Positions 18,759 through 30,945 are shown, numbered from the stretch's first letter. The stretch is 64,000 bases of DNA from Halegenticoccus tardaugens (GCF_004116405.1 NZ_SDIC01000003.1:62001-126000), one strand, 5' to 3'. A program made the numbers and translations. Notes: generated from the sequence alone by a model not told the origin.

Positions 18759-19349
18759 CTACAGTTCGCCCTTCGTGCTCGGCGTCTCGCCCCCTCGACG
18801 CTCGTCGACGCGCGTCGCGTCGTCGAGCGCCCGCGCCAGCGCCTTGAAGAGCGCCTCGACCTCGTGGTGGGCGTTCTCCCCCTCGACGTCGACGTGCAGC
18901 GTCAACCCGGCGTTCATCGCGAGCGACATGGCGAAGTGCTCCGCCATGACGCTCGTGAACTCGCCGACCGACTGCTGGGAGAACTCCCCCGAGAAGTCGA
19001 AGAAGGGGCGACCGCTCACGTCGACGACGACGCCCGCGACGGCTTCGTCCAGCGGCACCCGCCGGTCGGCGTACCGCACGATGCCGCGCCGCTCGCCGAG
19101 CGCCTCGTCGAGCGCCTCCCCGAGGACGATCGCCACGTCCTCGACGGTGTGGTGGTCGTCGACGTGCAGGTCGCCGTCGCAGCTGACCGTGAGGTCGAAC
19201 AGCCCGTGCTTCGCGAACGCTTCGAGCATGTGGTCGAAGAAGCCGATGCCGGTGTCGACCGCCGCCTCGCCGCCGCCGTCGACGGTGAGCGTGAGGTCGA
19301 TGGCCGTCTCCGCCGTCTCCCGGGAGGCGGCGGCGGTCCGCTCGTTCAT
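18759..19349 (-). CDS. hisB: imidazoleglycerol-phosphate dehydratase
   Basis: Sixth step of histidine synthesis: dehydrates imidazole glycerol phosphate to imidazole acetol phosphate. The 196-residue protein has the two duplicated manganese-binding halves, with [20 protein letters not shown] and [17 protein letters not shown] in the first and [19 protein letters not shown] and [19 protein letters not shown] in the second. The ATG at 19349 gives the family start [17 protein letters not shown]. hisA lies close by on the same strand, with a small gene in opposite orientation between them. Confidence 0.96.
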   Translation of the reverse strand: MNERTAAASRETAETAIDLTLTVDGGGEAAVDTGIGFFDHMLEAFAKHGLFDLTVSCDGDLHVDDHHTVEDVAIVLGEALDEALGERRGIVRYADRRVPLDEAVAGVVVDVSGRPFFDFSGEFSQQSVGEFTSVMAEHFAMSLAMNAGLTLHVDVEGENAHHEVEALFKALARALDDATRVDERRGGETPSTKGEL

Positions 19350-19532
19350 GGTCGAGCCTCGTCCGCCGAACCTATGACAGTTGCGTTGCCGCCGGCCGGC
19401 GGTGACGCGAGACCCACGCGCGTCGAGACCCTCGGAGAACGTCTGACTCCCGCAGCGCTCCTGTAACCCTCGGAACACGAGTCTGACGGCCGTCTGCCGG
19501 ATATTGATGTGGACTCGCCCGAACGCACCCCT

Positions 19533-19703
19533 ATGAAACGGATCGTACTCACGTTCCTCACGCTCGCGATCGGCGGGCTGTTTCTCAGCTCGCTCACGCC
19601 GATCGGCGTTGCGCTCGGGGTCCCGCTGGTGCTCCTCGGCGCGTACTCGACCGTCGACGGCGTCGCCCGGGGGTTCGGCCGGGGCGTCCCGATACGACCC
19701 TGA
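19533..19703 (+). CDS. small two-span membrane protein between hisB and hisA
   Basis: A 56-residue protein beginning [20 protein letters not shown] and containing a second hydrophobic run ([19 protein letters not shown]). It ends in a glycine/arginine-rich tail. Positive charges at both ends suggest a hairpin with cytoplasmic termini. It sits in the opposite orientation to the his genes. Function unknown; supported by composition and position rather than by a recognised family. Confidence 0.6.
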   Translation: MKRIVLTFLTLAIGGLFLSSLTPIGVALGVPLVLLGAYSTVDGVARGFGRGVPIRP

Positions 19704-19712
19704 TCGGCTCCG

Positions 19713-20435
19713 CTACGCCGAGCGCGCCTCGCGGAGGGTGAACTCGCCCTCGTAGAGCGCGGTGCCGACGACGACCGCCGACGCGCCCGCCTCCCGGAGC
19801 GCGCGCACGTCGTCGAGCGTCGCCACCCCCCCGCTGGCGACGACGGGGATGTCGACCGCCCCGACGAGCCGCCGAACCCCCTCCGTCCGAACGCCCGCCA
19901 ACCGTCCCTCGACGTCGACGTCGGTGAAGAGGATCGCGCCAGCGCCGAGGTCCTCGTAGCGCGCCGCCGCCTCGACGGGATCGAGTCCGGTCCCCTCCGT
20001 CCACCCGGAGACGACGACCTCGCCGGCCTTCGCGTCGAGGCTCACCATCACCGCGCCCGGGTGCTCGGCGCCGATCTCCTCGACGATCTCGGGCGTCTCG
20101 ACCGCCGCGGTGCCGAGGATGACCCGATCGACGCCGCGGTCGAGGAGCGAGATCGCGTCCGCGGCCGTCCGGATGCCGCCGCCGAGTTGGACGTCCACGT
20201 CGACCGCGCCGAGGATGGACTCGACCGCCGGAGCGTTCTTCCGTTCTCCCTCGAACGCGCCGTCGAGGTCGACGAGGTGGAGCGTCCGCGCGCCCTCGTC
20301 CACCCAGCGCCGCGCCGCCTCGACCGGATCGCCGTACCGCTTCTCCGTGCCGCGCTCGCCCTGCACCAGCTGGACGACCTCGCCGCCCTGCACGTCGACC
20401 GCGGGGACGACCTCGAACTCCGGGAAGTGCGTCAT
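19713..20435 (-). CDS. hisA: phosphoribosylformimino-AICAR ribotide isomerase
   Basis: Fourth step of histidine synthesis, an Amadori rearrangement of ProFAR to PRFAR. The 240-residue TIM barrel starts with VVPAVDVQGGEVVQLVQGER (catalytic Asp in the first strand) and has LHLVDLDGAFEG, VDVQLGGGIRTAADAI with its phosphate-binding loop, and IPVVASGGVATLDDVRALR. The ATG at 20435 places the first beta strand ten residues in, as in homologues. It converges with the small membrane-protein gene. Confidence 0.96.
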   Translation of the reverse strand: MTHFPEFEVVPAVDVQGGEVVQLVQGERGTEKRYGDPVEAARRWVDEGARTLHLVDLDGAFEGERKNAPAVESILGAVDVDVQLGGGIRTAADAISLLDRGVDRVILGTAAVETPEIVEEIGAEHPGAVMVSLDAKAGEVVVSGWTEGTGLDPVEAAARYEDLGAGAILFTDVDVEGRLAGVRTEGVRRLVGAVDIPVVASGGVATLDDVRALREAGASAVVVGTALYEGEFTLREARSA

Positions 20436-20643
20436 GGTCGGCTTCTCGCCCGGTCGACGGTAAAGTCGCGCGGTTCCGATTTCGACCGAAGGTTCACGTA
20501 CCAAAACGGCACCACCCCGTGCTATGTCCTGACGAATCGCCGCGAGGGGTGCCGCGGTCGCACGGCACGCTCCCTTCGCGCCGCCGGTCGTGCCGTCCGT
20601 TCGCCAAGGATCGCGCGTCGCACCCCTCGCGATTCGATCTCGC

Positions 20644-21873
20644 TCACCCGGAAAAGAGGCTGTTGTGGACGGGGGCGAACTCGGGTTCCCCGCCCCGTTC
20701 GGCCGTGTCCGTGACCGCCCGACCGCGAACGCCGTCGGCGAGGAAGTCGGAGAGCGGCGGACCGACGCTCTCCGGCTCGACGAGGAACGCGTCGTGGCCG
20801 TGGTCGGAGTCGACGACGTGGTGGGCGACCGGCGCGTCCGCCTCGCGGAACGCCGCCGCGAGCGATTCCGCCTGTTCCGTCGTGAAGTGCCAGTCGCCGG
20901 TGAACGACATCACCAGCGCCTCGCCCTCGAACGCGCCGAGAGCGGCGGCGTCGGACTCGTACCCCTCCGCGAGGTCGTAGTCGTCCATCGCGTGCGTCAG
21001 ATAGAGGTACGAGTTGGCGTCGAACCGCTCGACGAACTTCTCGGCCTGGTAGTCGAGGTACGACTCCACGTCGCGGTAGGGGAAGAACGCGGCCGCGGGG
21101 TCGGCGGGGAACGCGTCGCCCGCGAAGTCCCGACCGGCCGCGCGGCGGCCGAACTTCCGCTCCATCGAATTCTTCGAGAGGTACATCACGTGGCCGATCT
21201 GCCGCGCCAGTCCGAGACCGTGCCTCGGAGGTTCGCCGCCGTAGTAATCGCCGCCGTTCCAGTTCGGATCGGTCGTGATCGCCCGGCGCGCGATGGCGTC
21301 CAGCGCGAGACACTGCGGGTCGAGCCTCGCGGCCGCCGCGACGGGGACGATCCGCCGAACGTCGTCCGGGTAGCGCTTCGCCCAGTCAAGGACGTTCATC
21401 CCGCCGACGCTGCCGCCGACGACGGCGTGGAGTCGGCCGACGCCGAGGTCGTCGAGCAGCCGCCGCTGCGCGCGCGTCCAGTCGCCGACCGTCACCGGCG
21501 GGAAGTCCGTCCCGTACGGCTCGCCGTCCGGCCTCTCGCTCGACGGTCCGGAGCTTCCGTAGCAGGATCCCGGAACGTTCGCGCAGACGACGTAGTACTC
21601 GGTCGCGCCGATCGCCTTTCCGGGGCCGACGATGTCGTTCCACCACGCGCGCGCTTGACCCGCGGTGCCGGGATCGCCGTCGGACGCCCGCGAGCCGAAT
21701 CGACCGCCCGCGACGTTCTGGCTGCCGGTGAGCGCGTGGCAGATCAGCACCGCGTTGGAGCCATCGAACTCGCCGTACGCCTCGTAGGCGACGTCGAGGT
21801 CGTCGATCGTCTCGCCGCACTCGAAGCGGAACTCCCCGAGAGAGCGCGTTCCGCGGTCGATCGGTACGGCCAC
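20644..21873 (-). CDS. metX: homoserine O-acetyltransferase
   Basis: Acetylates homoserine with acetyl-CoA in methionine synthesis. The 409-residue alpha/beta-hydrolase fold shows [14 protein letters not shown], the nucleophile elbow [12 protein letters not shown] (Ser near residue 154) and a C-terminal region [13 protein letters not shown] that carries the Asp/His pair. The first codon is GTG, four bases after the metY stop, so the two genes form a tightly coupled operon with metY first. The discrimination between acetyl and succinyl donor rests on overall family resemblance. Confidence 0.95.
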   Translation of the reverse strand: MAVPIDRGTRSLGEFRFECGETIDDLDVAYEAYGEFDGSNAVLICHALTGSQNVAGGRFGSRASDGDPGTAGQARAWWNDIVGPGKAIGATEYYVVCANVPGSCYGSSGPSSERPDGEPYGTDFPPVTVGDWTRAQRRLLDDLGVGRLHAVVGGSVGGMNVLDWAKRYPDDVRRIVPVAAAARLDPQCLALDAIARRAITTDPNWNGGDYYGGEPPRHGLGLARQIGHVMYLSKNSMERKFGRRAAGRDFAGDAFPADPAAAFFPYRDVESYLDYQAEKFVERFDANSYLYLTHAMDDYDLAEGYESDAAALGAFEGEALVMSFTGDWHFTTEQAESLAAAFREADAPVAHHVVDSDHGHDAFLVEPESVGPPLSDFLADGVRGRAVTDTAERGGEPEFAPVHNSLFSG

Positions 21874-21877
21874 GGCG

Positions 21878-23158
21878 TCACCCCCCCGTCGCGCGCTCGA
21901 TGGCGCGGTCGAGGTCGTCGATCACGTCCTCGGCGTCTTCGATCCCGACCGAAAGGCGGAGCATGTCGGGCGTCACGCCGCCCGCCCGCTGTTCCTCCTC
22001 GGTCAACTGCGCGTGCGTCGTGCTCGCGGGGTGGATGACGAGCGTCTTCGCGTCGCCGATGTTCGCGAGGAACGAAGCGAGTTCGACCTCCTCGCAGAGT
22101 CGCTTGCTCGCGTCGAAACCCGCCGCGAGGCCGAAGGTGATCATCCCGCCGTACCCCGACAGGTACCGGGTCGCGTTGTCGTGGGTGGGGTGCTCCTCGA
22201 GCCCGTTGTAGGTGACCCACCCGACCTCGTCGTGATCGCGGAGGAACTCGGCGACGGCGCGGGCGTTCTCGCAGTGTTTCTCCATCCGAAGCGGGAGGGT
22301 TTCGAGCCCCTGCAGCGTCTGCCAGGCGTCGAACGGCGACTGCTGGTTGCCGAGGCTTCGGACGGCGCGCTGGCGGGCGGCCGCGGCGAACGCCCGCTCG
22401 CCGAAGCGTTCGGAGAAGTCGATCCCGAACGCGGGGTTTTCGCCCGCGAGTTCCGGGTACTCGGCGTCCGGGTGGTCCCACGGGAACGTCCCGCCGTCGA
22501 CGAGGATGCCCCCGACGGTCGTCCCGGAGCCGTGGATCCACTTCGTCGTCGACTCCCAGACGACGTCCGCGCCGTGTTCGATCGGCCGGCAGAGGGCGGG
22601 GGTGGCGAACGTGTTGTCGACTACCAGCGGCGCGGCGCGGTCGTGGGCGATCTCGGCGATCCGTTCGAAGTCCGGCGTGACGAGGGAAGGGTTGGCGATC
22701 GTCTCGACGTGGACGAACGCGGTGTTCGCGTCGATCGCCTCCTCGTAGGCGTCGTAATCGAGCGTTTCGACGACGCGCGTCTCGACGCCCCGTCGACTCG
22801 CCATCTTCGTGAAGTACGTCGAGGTGCCGCCGTACATGTCGGCGGAGGCGACGATGTTGTCCCCCGCTTCGGCGAGGACGCTCGTCGCCGCGTCGATGGC
22901 GGCCATCCCGGCGGCGGTGGCGACGGCGCCGACGCCGCCTTCGAGGTCCGTGAGACGGTCTTCGAGCAGGCGCGTCGTCGGGTTGGAGATCCGCGAGTAC
23001 ACGTCCCCCTCCCTGTCGAGCGCGTAGAGGTCGGCGGCGTGATTCGCGCCCTCGAACAGGTACGACGTGGTCTGATAGATGGGCGGAGCGCGCGCACCCG
23101 TCGCCGGGTCGGGCTCCTGCCCGGCGTGGAGACTTCGGGTGTGGAAGCCGCGGGTCAT
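21878..23158 (-). CDS. metY: O-acetylhomoserine aminocarboxypropyltransferase (sulfhydrylase)
   Basis: PLP enzyme that makes homocysteine from O-acetylhomoserine and sulfide. The 426-residue protein starts [20 protein letters not shown] and has the family segments [20 protein letters not shown] and [16 protein letters not shown]. The PLP-lysine region is [20 protein letters not shown], with Lys in TTKW. The C-terminal [20 protein letters not shown] is typical. It is translated ahead of metX, giving direct acetylation-sulfhydrylation. Confidence 0.95.
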   Translation of the reverse strand: MTRGFHTRSLHAGQEPDPATGARAPPIYQTTSYLFEGANHAADLYALDREGDVYSRISNPTTRLLEDRLTDLEGGVGAVATAAGMAAIDAATSVLAEAGDNIVASADMYGGTSTYFTKMASRRGVETRVVETLDYDAYEEAIDANTAFVHVETIANPSLVTPDFERIAEIAHDRAAPLVVDNTFATPALCRPIEHGADVVWESTTKWIHGSGTTVGGILVDGGTFPWDHPDAEYPELAGENPAFGIDFSERFGERAFAAAARQRAVRSLGNQQSPFDAWQTLQGLETLPLRMEKHCENARAVAEFLRDHDEVGWVTYNGLEEHPTHDNATRYLSGYGGMITFGLAAGFDASKRLCEEVELASFLANIGDAKTLVIHPASTTHAQLTEEEQRAGGVTPDMLRLSVGIEDAEDVIDDLDRAIERATGG

Positions 23159-23184
23159 GTGTACTACGCATATTACCTCAGAGT

Positions 23185-23192
23185 CTTATAAC
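23185..23192 (-). promoter_or_regulatory. TATA box for metY-metX
   Basis: Read on the minus strand, GTTATAAG lies about 27-34 bases before the metY ATG, consistent with a leaderless operon transcript. Confidence 0.6.
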
Positions 23193-23326
23193 CAGCAGTT
23201 ACGGCAAGAGCTGCTGGCGGAGACGCCGGCGGGGACGCGATCGGGCGGAGACGGTGGCTCCACCTCGGCGGTTTATCCGAGTACAGTATAGACAACAACT
23301 ATGTTTTTTGATGTGGAATTATTCCC

Positions 23327-24544
23327 ATGGATCACATTCCAGCGGACGTACGGAACGAGTTAGAATCGTGCGCGAACGTCGTCGGGACCGGCATCGGGCC
23401 GAAGCGCGTCGGAGAACGGGAGACCGGCGAGGACGCGGTCGTCGTGTTCGTCAGCAGGAAAGTGCCCGAGGCGCAACTCTCGGAGTCCGACCGCCTGCCG
23501 CGAACGGTGACGATCGACGGCGAGGAGGTGCAGACCGACGTACAGGAGGTCGGCGACGTTCGCACGCAGGCGGCGGTTCGGCCGGTCGAACGAACCGATC
23601 GGAACCGAAAGCGTCGATGGCGACCCGCGCCGGCGGGCGTGTCGTGCGGCCATCCGGAGGTGAGCGCCGGAACGCTCGGAACGCCCGCGCTCCGAACCGA
23701 AAGCGGAGAAACCGTCGCGCTCACGAACGCCCACGTCGCCGCGCCGGTGGGAAGCGCGGAGCGGGACGACCCGGTCCTCCAGCCCGGCCCGGCGGACGGC
23801 GGCGACGCCGAGGACCGCATCGGAGAGCTACGCGAGTGGGGCGAGATCCATCCCGACGAGCCGAACCGGACCGACAGCGCGCTCGTCGCGGTCGACGAGG
23901 CGGGCCTTCGCGACGACGTGCTGGGGATCGGCCCGTTCCGCGGGTGGACCGACGCCGAATTCGGCGAGGAGTACGTGAAAAGCGGCCGGACGACCGGCGT
24001 CACCGCGGGCGACCTGCGGAGCCGGGACGCGCGAATCAGGGTCGGCGGCTACTACGACGAGCCGGTCGTCTTCGAGGGCGTGGACGTGTTCGGCCCGATG
24101 AGCGCCGGGGGCGACAGCGGGAGCGTCATCGGGATCGAGCGGGAGGACGGCTTCTACGGCGTCAGCCTCCTCTTCGCCGGGAGCGACCGAACGACGCTGG
24201 GGATCCCGATGGAGACGGTTCAGGAGGAGCACGGCGAACTGACGCCGGTCTCGGCGGACGAGACGCGCACGTCGTTTCGTGACCGGGTCGAACGGCGACT
24301 CGCCGAGCACTACGGCGAGGGCGTGACGACCGACGAGGCGGTCGATTTCCGCGTCGACGCGTGGCCGTCGACGCTCCGCATCGCTGTCGCCGAGACCGCC
24401 TCGGAGGCGCTCGACGCCGTGGGGTCGACGCTCGCGGCGACGGAGGCCGACGAAGTTCCGGTGGTCGTCTACCCGGCCGACGAACGGACCGACGAATTGG
24501 AACGAGTCGGCTTTCGTATCGCGATGGTCGGTTTACAGTTATAA
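23327..24544 (+). CDS. trypsin-fold serine protease-like protein
   Basis: A 405-residue protein without signal peptide. A complete chymotrypsin-type triad can be read: TNAHVA (His136), TDSALVAV (Asp183) and AGGDSGS (Ser264, with the GDSG motif). The N-terminal segment (ESCANVVGTGIGPKRVG, VVVFVSRKVPEAQL) resembles the leading domain of Nal1-type trypsin-like proteins. The last about 100 residues form an extra alpha/beta domain (STLRIAVAETASEALDAVG) of unknown role. Cytoplasmic localisation is inferred from the missing signal. It converges with a decayed gene whose remnant overlaps its last codons. Confidence 0.82.
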   Translation: MDHIPADVRNELESCANVVGTGIGPKRVGERETGEDAVVVFVSRKVPEAQLSESDRLPRTVTIDGEEVQTDVQEVGDVRTQAAVRPVERTDRNRKRRWRPAPAGVSCGHPEVSAGTLGTPALRTESGETVALTNAHVAAPVGSAERDDPVLQPGPADGGDAEDRIGELREWGEIHPDEPNRTDSALVAVDEAGLRDDVLGIGPFRGWTDAEFGEEYVKSGRTTGVTAGDLRSRDARIRVGGYYDEPVVFEGVDVFGPMSAGGDSGSVIGIEREDGFYGVSLLFAGSDRTTLGIPMETVQEEHGELTPVSADETRTSFRDRVERRLAEHYGEGVTTDEAVDFRVDAWPSTLRIAVAETASEALDAVGSTLAATEADEVPVVVYPADERTDELERVGFRIAMVGLQL

Positions 24545-25024
24545 GCGGACGCCGGATACGACTCGGAGAACGCGTCGCCGCCGTCGTTCGCGATCGATTC
24601 GTCGAACGGCACATCGGCGGGCAGTGGTGGCGGACGTGGACGATTCGAGTCCGCTCGGCGTCCAGCCCGTCGGCGAGGGCGGCGGTCGTCTTCGCGTTCG
24701 GATGGGGGACGGCCGTCCCCGCGTCGTCGGCTGCAACGGAAACCGACCGTGGGGCTCATCGCCCCGTTCGAGGTGATTCCGGCGTTGCCGAGGCCGACGG
24801 CGCGGTCGAAGTCGTGGGTGACGGCGCGCTCGTCGGGGAGCGTCGCCTCCCGCGTCCGGAACTCGGGTCCGGCGACGGCGAGCAACGCCTCGTCGGTTCG
24901 ATCGTCGTGAACCGAAAAGTACGACCGCTCGATACAGCACTCGCGGGCGGACCGGCAGGTCTCGCAGCCGCATCGAGCATCGGGAAGCCGGCCGAGTCGC
25001 CGGGAGCGAGGAGCGTAAGTTCCA
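24539..25024 (-). pseudogene. decayed metallo-beta-lactamase-fold hydrolase
   Basis: No single frame is open, but joining three frames yields a recognisable protein. It starts MELTLLAPGDSAGFPML and, after a one-base deletion near 24972, continues as CGCETCRSARECCIERSYFS and then LLAVAGPEFRTREATLPDER. This is the opening of PhnP-like MBL proteins. The zinc motif HxHxDH is eroded to THDFDR. A further shift near 24725 gives AKTTAALADGLDAERTRIVH, and another near 24615 gives ADVPFDESIANDGGDAF, resembling the C-terminal end of the family. Intact members are about 270 residues; this one has also lost internal sequence. G/C-rich third positions follow the joined frames, so the decay is recent. Confidence 0.72.
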
Positions 25025-25130
25025 TGGGTCGCCGAAGGTAGACGATAGGGCTCAAGTGAAGATCGAAACGGACAGCGCGCCGACTCCGAACGACCGCGCT
25101 TTTAGCCCGTAAGAGGAATCGATGAATGTT

Positions 25131-25244
25131 ATGCTACGATATAGAACGTGGGGCGCGGGGCACGCCCGAGACGTGAACGGGCGGCACGTAGTACCGCACA
25201 AGAGGCGGATCGGCCGCAGGCTCAGAACCAATTACCAGTGTTGA
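25131..25244 (+). CDS. possible 37-residue basic peptide in an otherwise gene-free gap
   Basis: The 25025-25283 stretch between the MBL remnant and the aminotransferase holds no recognised gene. A short ORF starting MLRYRTWGAGHARDV has 11 Arg or Lys residues in 37. An AT-rich TTTTAG about 20 bases upstream could be a weak promoter. Composition does not clearly separate it from chance, and the stretch could equally be a small RNA or gene debris. Confidence 0.2.
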   Translation: MLRYRTWGAGHARDVNGRHVVPHKRRIGRRLRTNYQC

Positions 25245-25283
25245 GAGAGGAAAAAGACGTTGCAGAATTCGACGCGAACCCGC

Positions 25284-26489
25284 CTACGCCTCGACCGCGT
25301 CCGCCTCGGCTGGAAGTTCAGCCTCGGCGGCGTCCGCGCCGGCGTCCACGTCGACGTCGATGCCGACCTCGTCCATCGCCTCGCCGACCGCTCGGACCCC
25401 GCGGAGGATCTGCGCCGCAGACAGCCGACCCATGTTGCTGACGCGGAAGATCCGCCCGCCGAGGTGGGCCTGGCCGCCGGAGATGCTGACGTTTCGGTCC
25501 GCCACGGCGTCGAAGAACGCGGCCGAGTCGTCGCCGCGGATCGACTCGGGTAGCGAGATCGCCGTGACGGTGTTCGAGAAGGCGGTCGGCCCCTCGGGGG
25601 CCGGGAAGGAATCGAGCCCCATCGCGGCGAAACCTTCGCGGAACGCGCGCGCCTGCGCGCGGTGACGCTCGATGCGGGCGGGCATCGTCTCCTCGACGAT
25701 GTCCTCGACGGCGACGGCGAGCGCGCGGAAGAGCGGCACGGCGCTCGTGAATGGCGTCTGGTGCTGCGCCGCCTTGCGGAGGTGCCAGTCGAGGTCCTCG
25801 TAGAACGGGGCGGACTCCCCGTCGAGCGCGTCTTCCGCGCCCTCGGTGACGTACATCGCGCTCGTCCCCGGGGGCGCGGCCAGCGCCTTCTGGGCGTCCG
25901 TGATCGCCACGTCGACGTTCCAGTCGTCGATTCGGAACTCGTCGCCGCCGAGGCTGGTGACGCCGTCGACGACGAAGCGCGCGCCGTGTTCGGCCGCGAT
26001 CTCGCCCACCTCGGCGACGGGATTGAGCAGGCCCGTGCTGGTCTCGTTGTGGACCATCGTGACGAGGTCGGTGTCGTCCGTGACCGCCTCGGCGACCGCC
26101 TCTACCGGGATCGACGCGCCCCAGTCGGCTTCGACGCGGGTGACGGAGGCGTAGCGGTCGGCGATGCGGGCGAAGCGCCGCCCGAACTTGCCGTTGACGA
26201 GCGACACCACGTTGCCGCCGCCTCCGACGAGGTTCGCGACGGCGGCTTCCATCCCCATCGTCGCCGTCCCGTTCAGGATCAGCGAGGTGCCGCCCTCGCT
26301 CGTCGTCTCGCCGTCGGGCGTCGAGCGCGTGAAGACGTAGTCGAGTCCGTCCTGCGCGCGCTCGTAGACGGCTTCGAACTCGGTCGATCGGTGCGAGACC
26401 ATCGGTTCGGCCATCGCCCGCAGCACCTCGTCCGTCACGGGTACCGGGCCGGGATTGAGGAGCAGAAAGTCCTCCGAGTCCTCTGGCAT
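25284..26489 (-). CDS. class V PLP aminotransferase (alanine-glyoxylate / serine-pyruvate type)
   Basis: A 401-residue aminotransferase. The start PEDSEDFLLLNPGPVPVTDE matches the family opening LxxGPxPV. ILNGTATMGMEAAVANLVGG, TMVHNETSTGLLNPVAEVGE and RFVVDGVTSLGGDEF follow. The PLP lysine sits in AITDAQKALAAPPGTS. The C-terminus carries an acidic Ala/Glu/Asp tail (DVDVDAGADAAEAELP) not found in mesophilic relatives, likely a halophilic adaptation. It probably interconverts alanine or serine with glyoxylate or pyruvate; phosphoserine-type alternatives are less likely. Confidence 0.92.
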   Translation of the reverse strand: MPEDSEDFLLLNPGPVPVTDEVLRAMAEPMVSHRSTEFEAVYERAQDGLDYVFTRSTPDGETTSEGGTSLILNGTATMGMEAAVANLVGGGGNVVSLVNGKFGRRFARIADRYASVTRVEADWGASIPVEAVAEAVTDDTDLVTMVHNETSTGLLNPVAEVGEIAAEHGARFVVDGVTSLGGDEFRIDDWNVDVAITDAQKALAAPPGTSAMYVTEGAEDALDGESAPFYEDLDWHLRKAAQHQTPFTSAVPLFRALAVAVEDIVEETMPARIERHRAQARAFREGFAAMGLDSFPAPEGPTAFSNTVTAISLPESIRGDDSAAFFDAVADRNVSISGGQAHLGGRIFRVSNMGRLSAAQILRGVRAVGEAMDEVGIDVDVDAGADAAEAELPAEADAVEA

Positions 26490-26518
26490 ACGTGGTCGTC
26501 CACGCTCGCGCGGGATAA

Positions 26519-28753
<2,235 letters not shown>

Positions 28754-28798
28754 CGGACGCCGTCGGACGGGCGATGACGGTCGGACCGGACGACGACC

Positions 28799-29614
28799 TC
28801 AGAGGTCGTCGCTTTCGAACTTCCAGAGGCCGAGCAGCGGCGGGAGCGCGAGCCAGCCGAGGAGCATCGCGGCCGCGGCCGCCTGCGTCGAGACGTCGCC
28901 GGCCGTGAAGAGGTCGCCGCCGAGGAACGCCCCCGAGACGATCTTGAACGATCCGGTGGGGTTGAGCAGCGTGAGTATCTCGATCACCTGCGACCCCTCG
29001 ATGGGGAGCCAGTCGGGGCCGCCGCCGAGTCCGAAGTACATCTGAAGCGGGAATCGGACGGCGCCCCACAGCGGGACGAACAGGAAGTACAGCCCGACCG
29101 CGCCGGCCATCGCGAGCCGCTGGGAGGCCGTCGCCGCCGAGAATCCGACCGCGATGGCGACGAAGACGGATCCGAGGAACGCGGTGAGGAGCGTGTAGCC
29201 GAGGTAGGAGCCCGCGTCGAACTGCAGCGGTCCGATCGCGAGCAGCAGCGCCGGCACGACGAAGCCGACGACGATCGGCGCGGCGATCGCGCCCGACCGG
29301 CCAAGCACCTTCCCGAGGACCACGTCGGCGCGCGAGTGCGGCAGCGACAGGAGGAGCTTCAGCGAGCCGGTCTCGCGCTCGCCCACGATGGCGTTGTACG
29401 CGATGACGAGCGCGATGAGCGGCACGAGCGTCGTGACGAGCGTTCCGTTCGCGAGGTTGAGGATCTCGTTCGAGCTGAACGTCTGGCCCTGCTGGGGGCG
29501 GACGATGTACGCCAGCGCGGAGACGAGCAGGACGAAGAGCGCCGTCAGCGCGAGCAGCCACCGCGAGCGGACGGCGTCCTGGAAGTCCTTTCGCGCGACC
29601 GCCTGCCAGCTCAT
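28799..29614 (-). CDS. ABC-2 type transporter permease (NosY-like)
   Basis: A 271-residue membrane protein with about six spans, starting WQAVARKDFQDAVRSRWLLA, the usual N-terminal amphipathic helix before the first span. The conserved EXTGS-like region appears as IVGERETGSLKLLLSLPHSR, typical of ABC-2 permeases in the NosY group. Its start overlaps the stop of the ATPase gene by four bases. Together they form an exporter whose substrate is unknown. Confidence 0.9.
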   Translation of the reverse strand: MSWQAVARKDFQDAVRSRWLLALTALFVLLVSALAYIVRPQQGQTFSSNEILNLANGTLVTTLVPLIALVIAYNAIVGERETGSLKLLLSLPHSRADVVLGKVLGRSGAIAAPIVVGFVVPALLLAIGPLQFDAGSYLGYTLLTAFLGSVFVAIAVGFSAATASQRLAMAGAVGLYFLFVPLWGAVRFPLQMYFGLGGGPDWLPIEGSQVIEILTLLNPTGSFKIVSGAFLGGDLFTAGDVSTQAAAAAMLLGWLALPPLLGLWKFESDDL

Positions 29615-30534
29615 GCGCGCACCTCCTGCCGACCGTCCTCGGTGTACGCGAGGAACAGGTCCTCCAGCGAGGCCTCCTCCGTCTTGAAGTCCCTGACGGT
29701 CATGCCCTCCTCTTCGAGGGCGGCGATGGCCCGCGTCTTCGCGTCCGAGTCGCAGGCGACGGTGACGGTCCCGCCGTCGGTCGACGCGCCGGAGACGCCG
29801 GGGAGCGCGCGCACGGCGGCGAGGTCGTCGTCGGTCGCGCTATCGACGGTGACGACCAGCGTCGACTCGCCGCCGGCCGCCTCGCGGAGGCCGGCGATGC
29901 TGTCTTCGGCGACCAGTTCGCCCGCCCGCATGATGCCGACGCGGTCGCAGACCGCCTCGACCTGTCCGAGCACGTGACTGGAGAAGAACACGGTCGCCCC
30001 GCGTCCCGCCTCCGTGCGGACGATGTCGCGCATCTCCTTCGCGCCGGCGGGATCGAGACCCGAGGACGGCTCGTCGAGGATGAGGAGGTCCGGCTCGCCG
30101 ACGAGCGCCATCCCCAGCGCGAGGCGCTGGCGCATCCCCTTCGAGTACCCGCCGGCCTTCCGATCGGCCGCGTCGGCGATGCCGACCCGTTCGAGGATCG
30201 CGTCGGGGTCGCCCTCGACCTCCTTCGAGCGCATCGCGAACTCGACGTGTTTGCGCCCGGTGAGGCGATTGTACACGCCGAATCCCTCGGGGAGCACGCC
30301 CGTCCGCCGGCGGACCGTCACGCTCTCGCGCTGCGCGTCGAGCCCGAGCACGCGAACCGTGCCGGCCGTCGGCCTGACGAAGTCCAACAGCATGTTGATC
30401 GTCGTCGACTTTCCCGCGCCGTTCGGGCCGAGAAAACCGAACACCTCTCCCTCGGGGACCGTGAGGTCGAGGTCCTCCACGGCGGTGACGCCGCCGAAGC
30501 GCTTCGTCACGCCAGCCAGTTCGATAGCGGCCAT
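29611..30534 (-). CDS. ABC transporter ATP-binding protein (CcmA/NosF type)
   Basis: A 307-residue ATPase with Walker A GPNGAGKST at about residues 36-44, signature GGYSKGMRQRLALGMAL, Walker B LLILDEPSSGLDP and the switch His in FFSSHVLGQ. A C-terminal domain of about 80 residues ends in VRDFKTEEASLEDLFLAYTE, typical of drug- or NosF-type ABC-2 exporters. The ATG at 30534 is chosen since MAAIELAGVTKRFGG is the family start. It precedes and overlaps the permease gene. Confidence 0.94.
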   Translation of the reverse strand: MAAIELAGVTKRFGGVTAVEDLDLTVPEGEVFGFLGPNGAGKSTTINMLLDFVRPTAGTVRVLGLDAQRESVTVRRRTGVLPEGFGVYNRLTGRKHVEFAMRSKEVEGDPDAILERVGIADAADRKAGGYSKGMRQRLALGMALVGEPDLLILDEPSSGLDPAGAKEMRDIVRTEAGRGATVFFSSHVLGQVEAVCDRVGIMRAGELVAEDSIAGLREAAGGESTLVVTVDSATDDDLAAVRALPGVSGASTDGGTVTVACDSDAKTRAIAALEEEGMTVRDFKTEEASLEDLFLAYTEDGRQEVRA

Positions 30535-30657
30535 GCGTTGCTTTTGTCTCAGCATCCGATAAAGAGTTTAGGTCTCGCCGCAGCCGACAGATTCTTGTTC
30601 AGACCGGCTCTGGCCGGACGCGTCGGGCGATTTGAGGGGGCGGATTCGGCGTCGGGC

Positions 30658-30945
30658 TCAAACCTCCTCGCCCGGTTCGTACCCCGCTGCGGTTCGCGCC
30701 GCCTCCTCGGCGTATCGGTCGCGATCCTCCTCCGGAACTGCGTCGAGCGCCGCCGGTTCGGCGTCGACGGCGGCGGTGACGGACGCCCCGCGCTGGCGCA
30801 TGATCGTCGCCGCCTGTTCCTTGCGGAGCATCCGCTCGCCGTCCGGCGTCGCGTAGACGAGGGTGATGAGGTTCCGGTCGTCGTACGAGCGCTCGACGAG
30901 CCACAGACGGACGGCGTCTGGGTCAGGGTCCGAGTCGGCGGTCAT
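30658..30945 (-). CDS. conserved small acidic protein
   Basis: A 95-residue soluble acidic protein. The core VRLWLVERSYDDRNLITLVYATPDGERMLRKEQ looks like a small alpha/beta domain and the rest is a helical, glutamate-rich tail. I do not recognise a family. It stands alone on the minus strand between the ABC operon and the coiled-coil gene. Confidence 0.7.
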   Translation of the reverse strand: MTADSDPDPDAVRLWLVERSYDDRNLITLVYATPDGERMLRKEQAATIMRQRGASVTAAVDAEPAALDAVPEEDRDRYAEEAARTAAGYEPGEEV

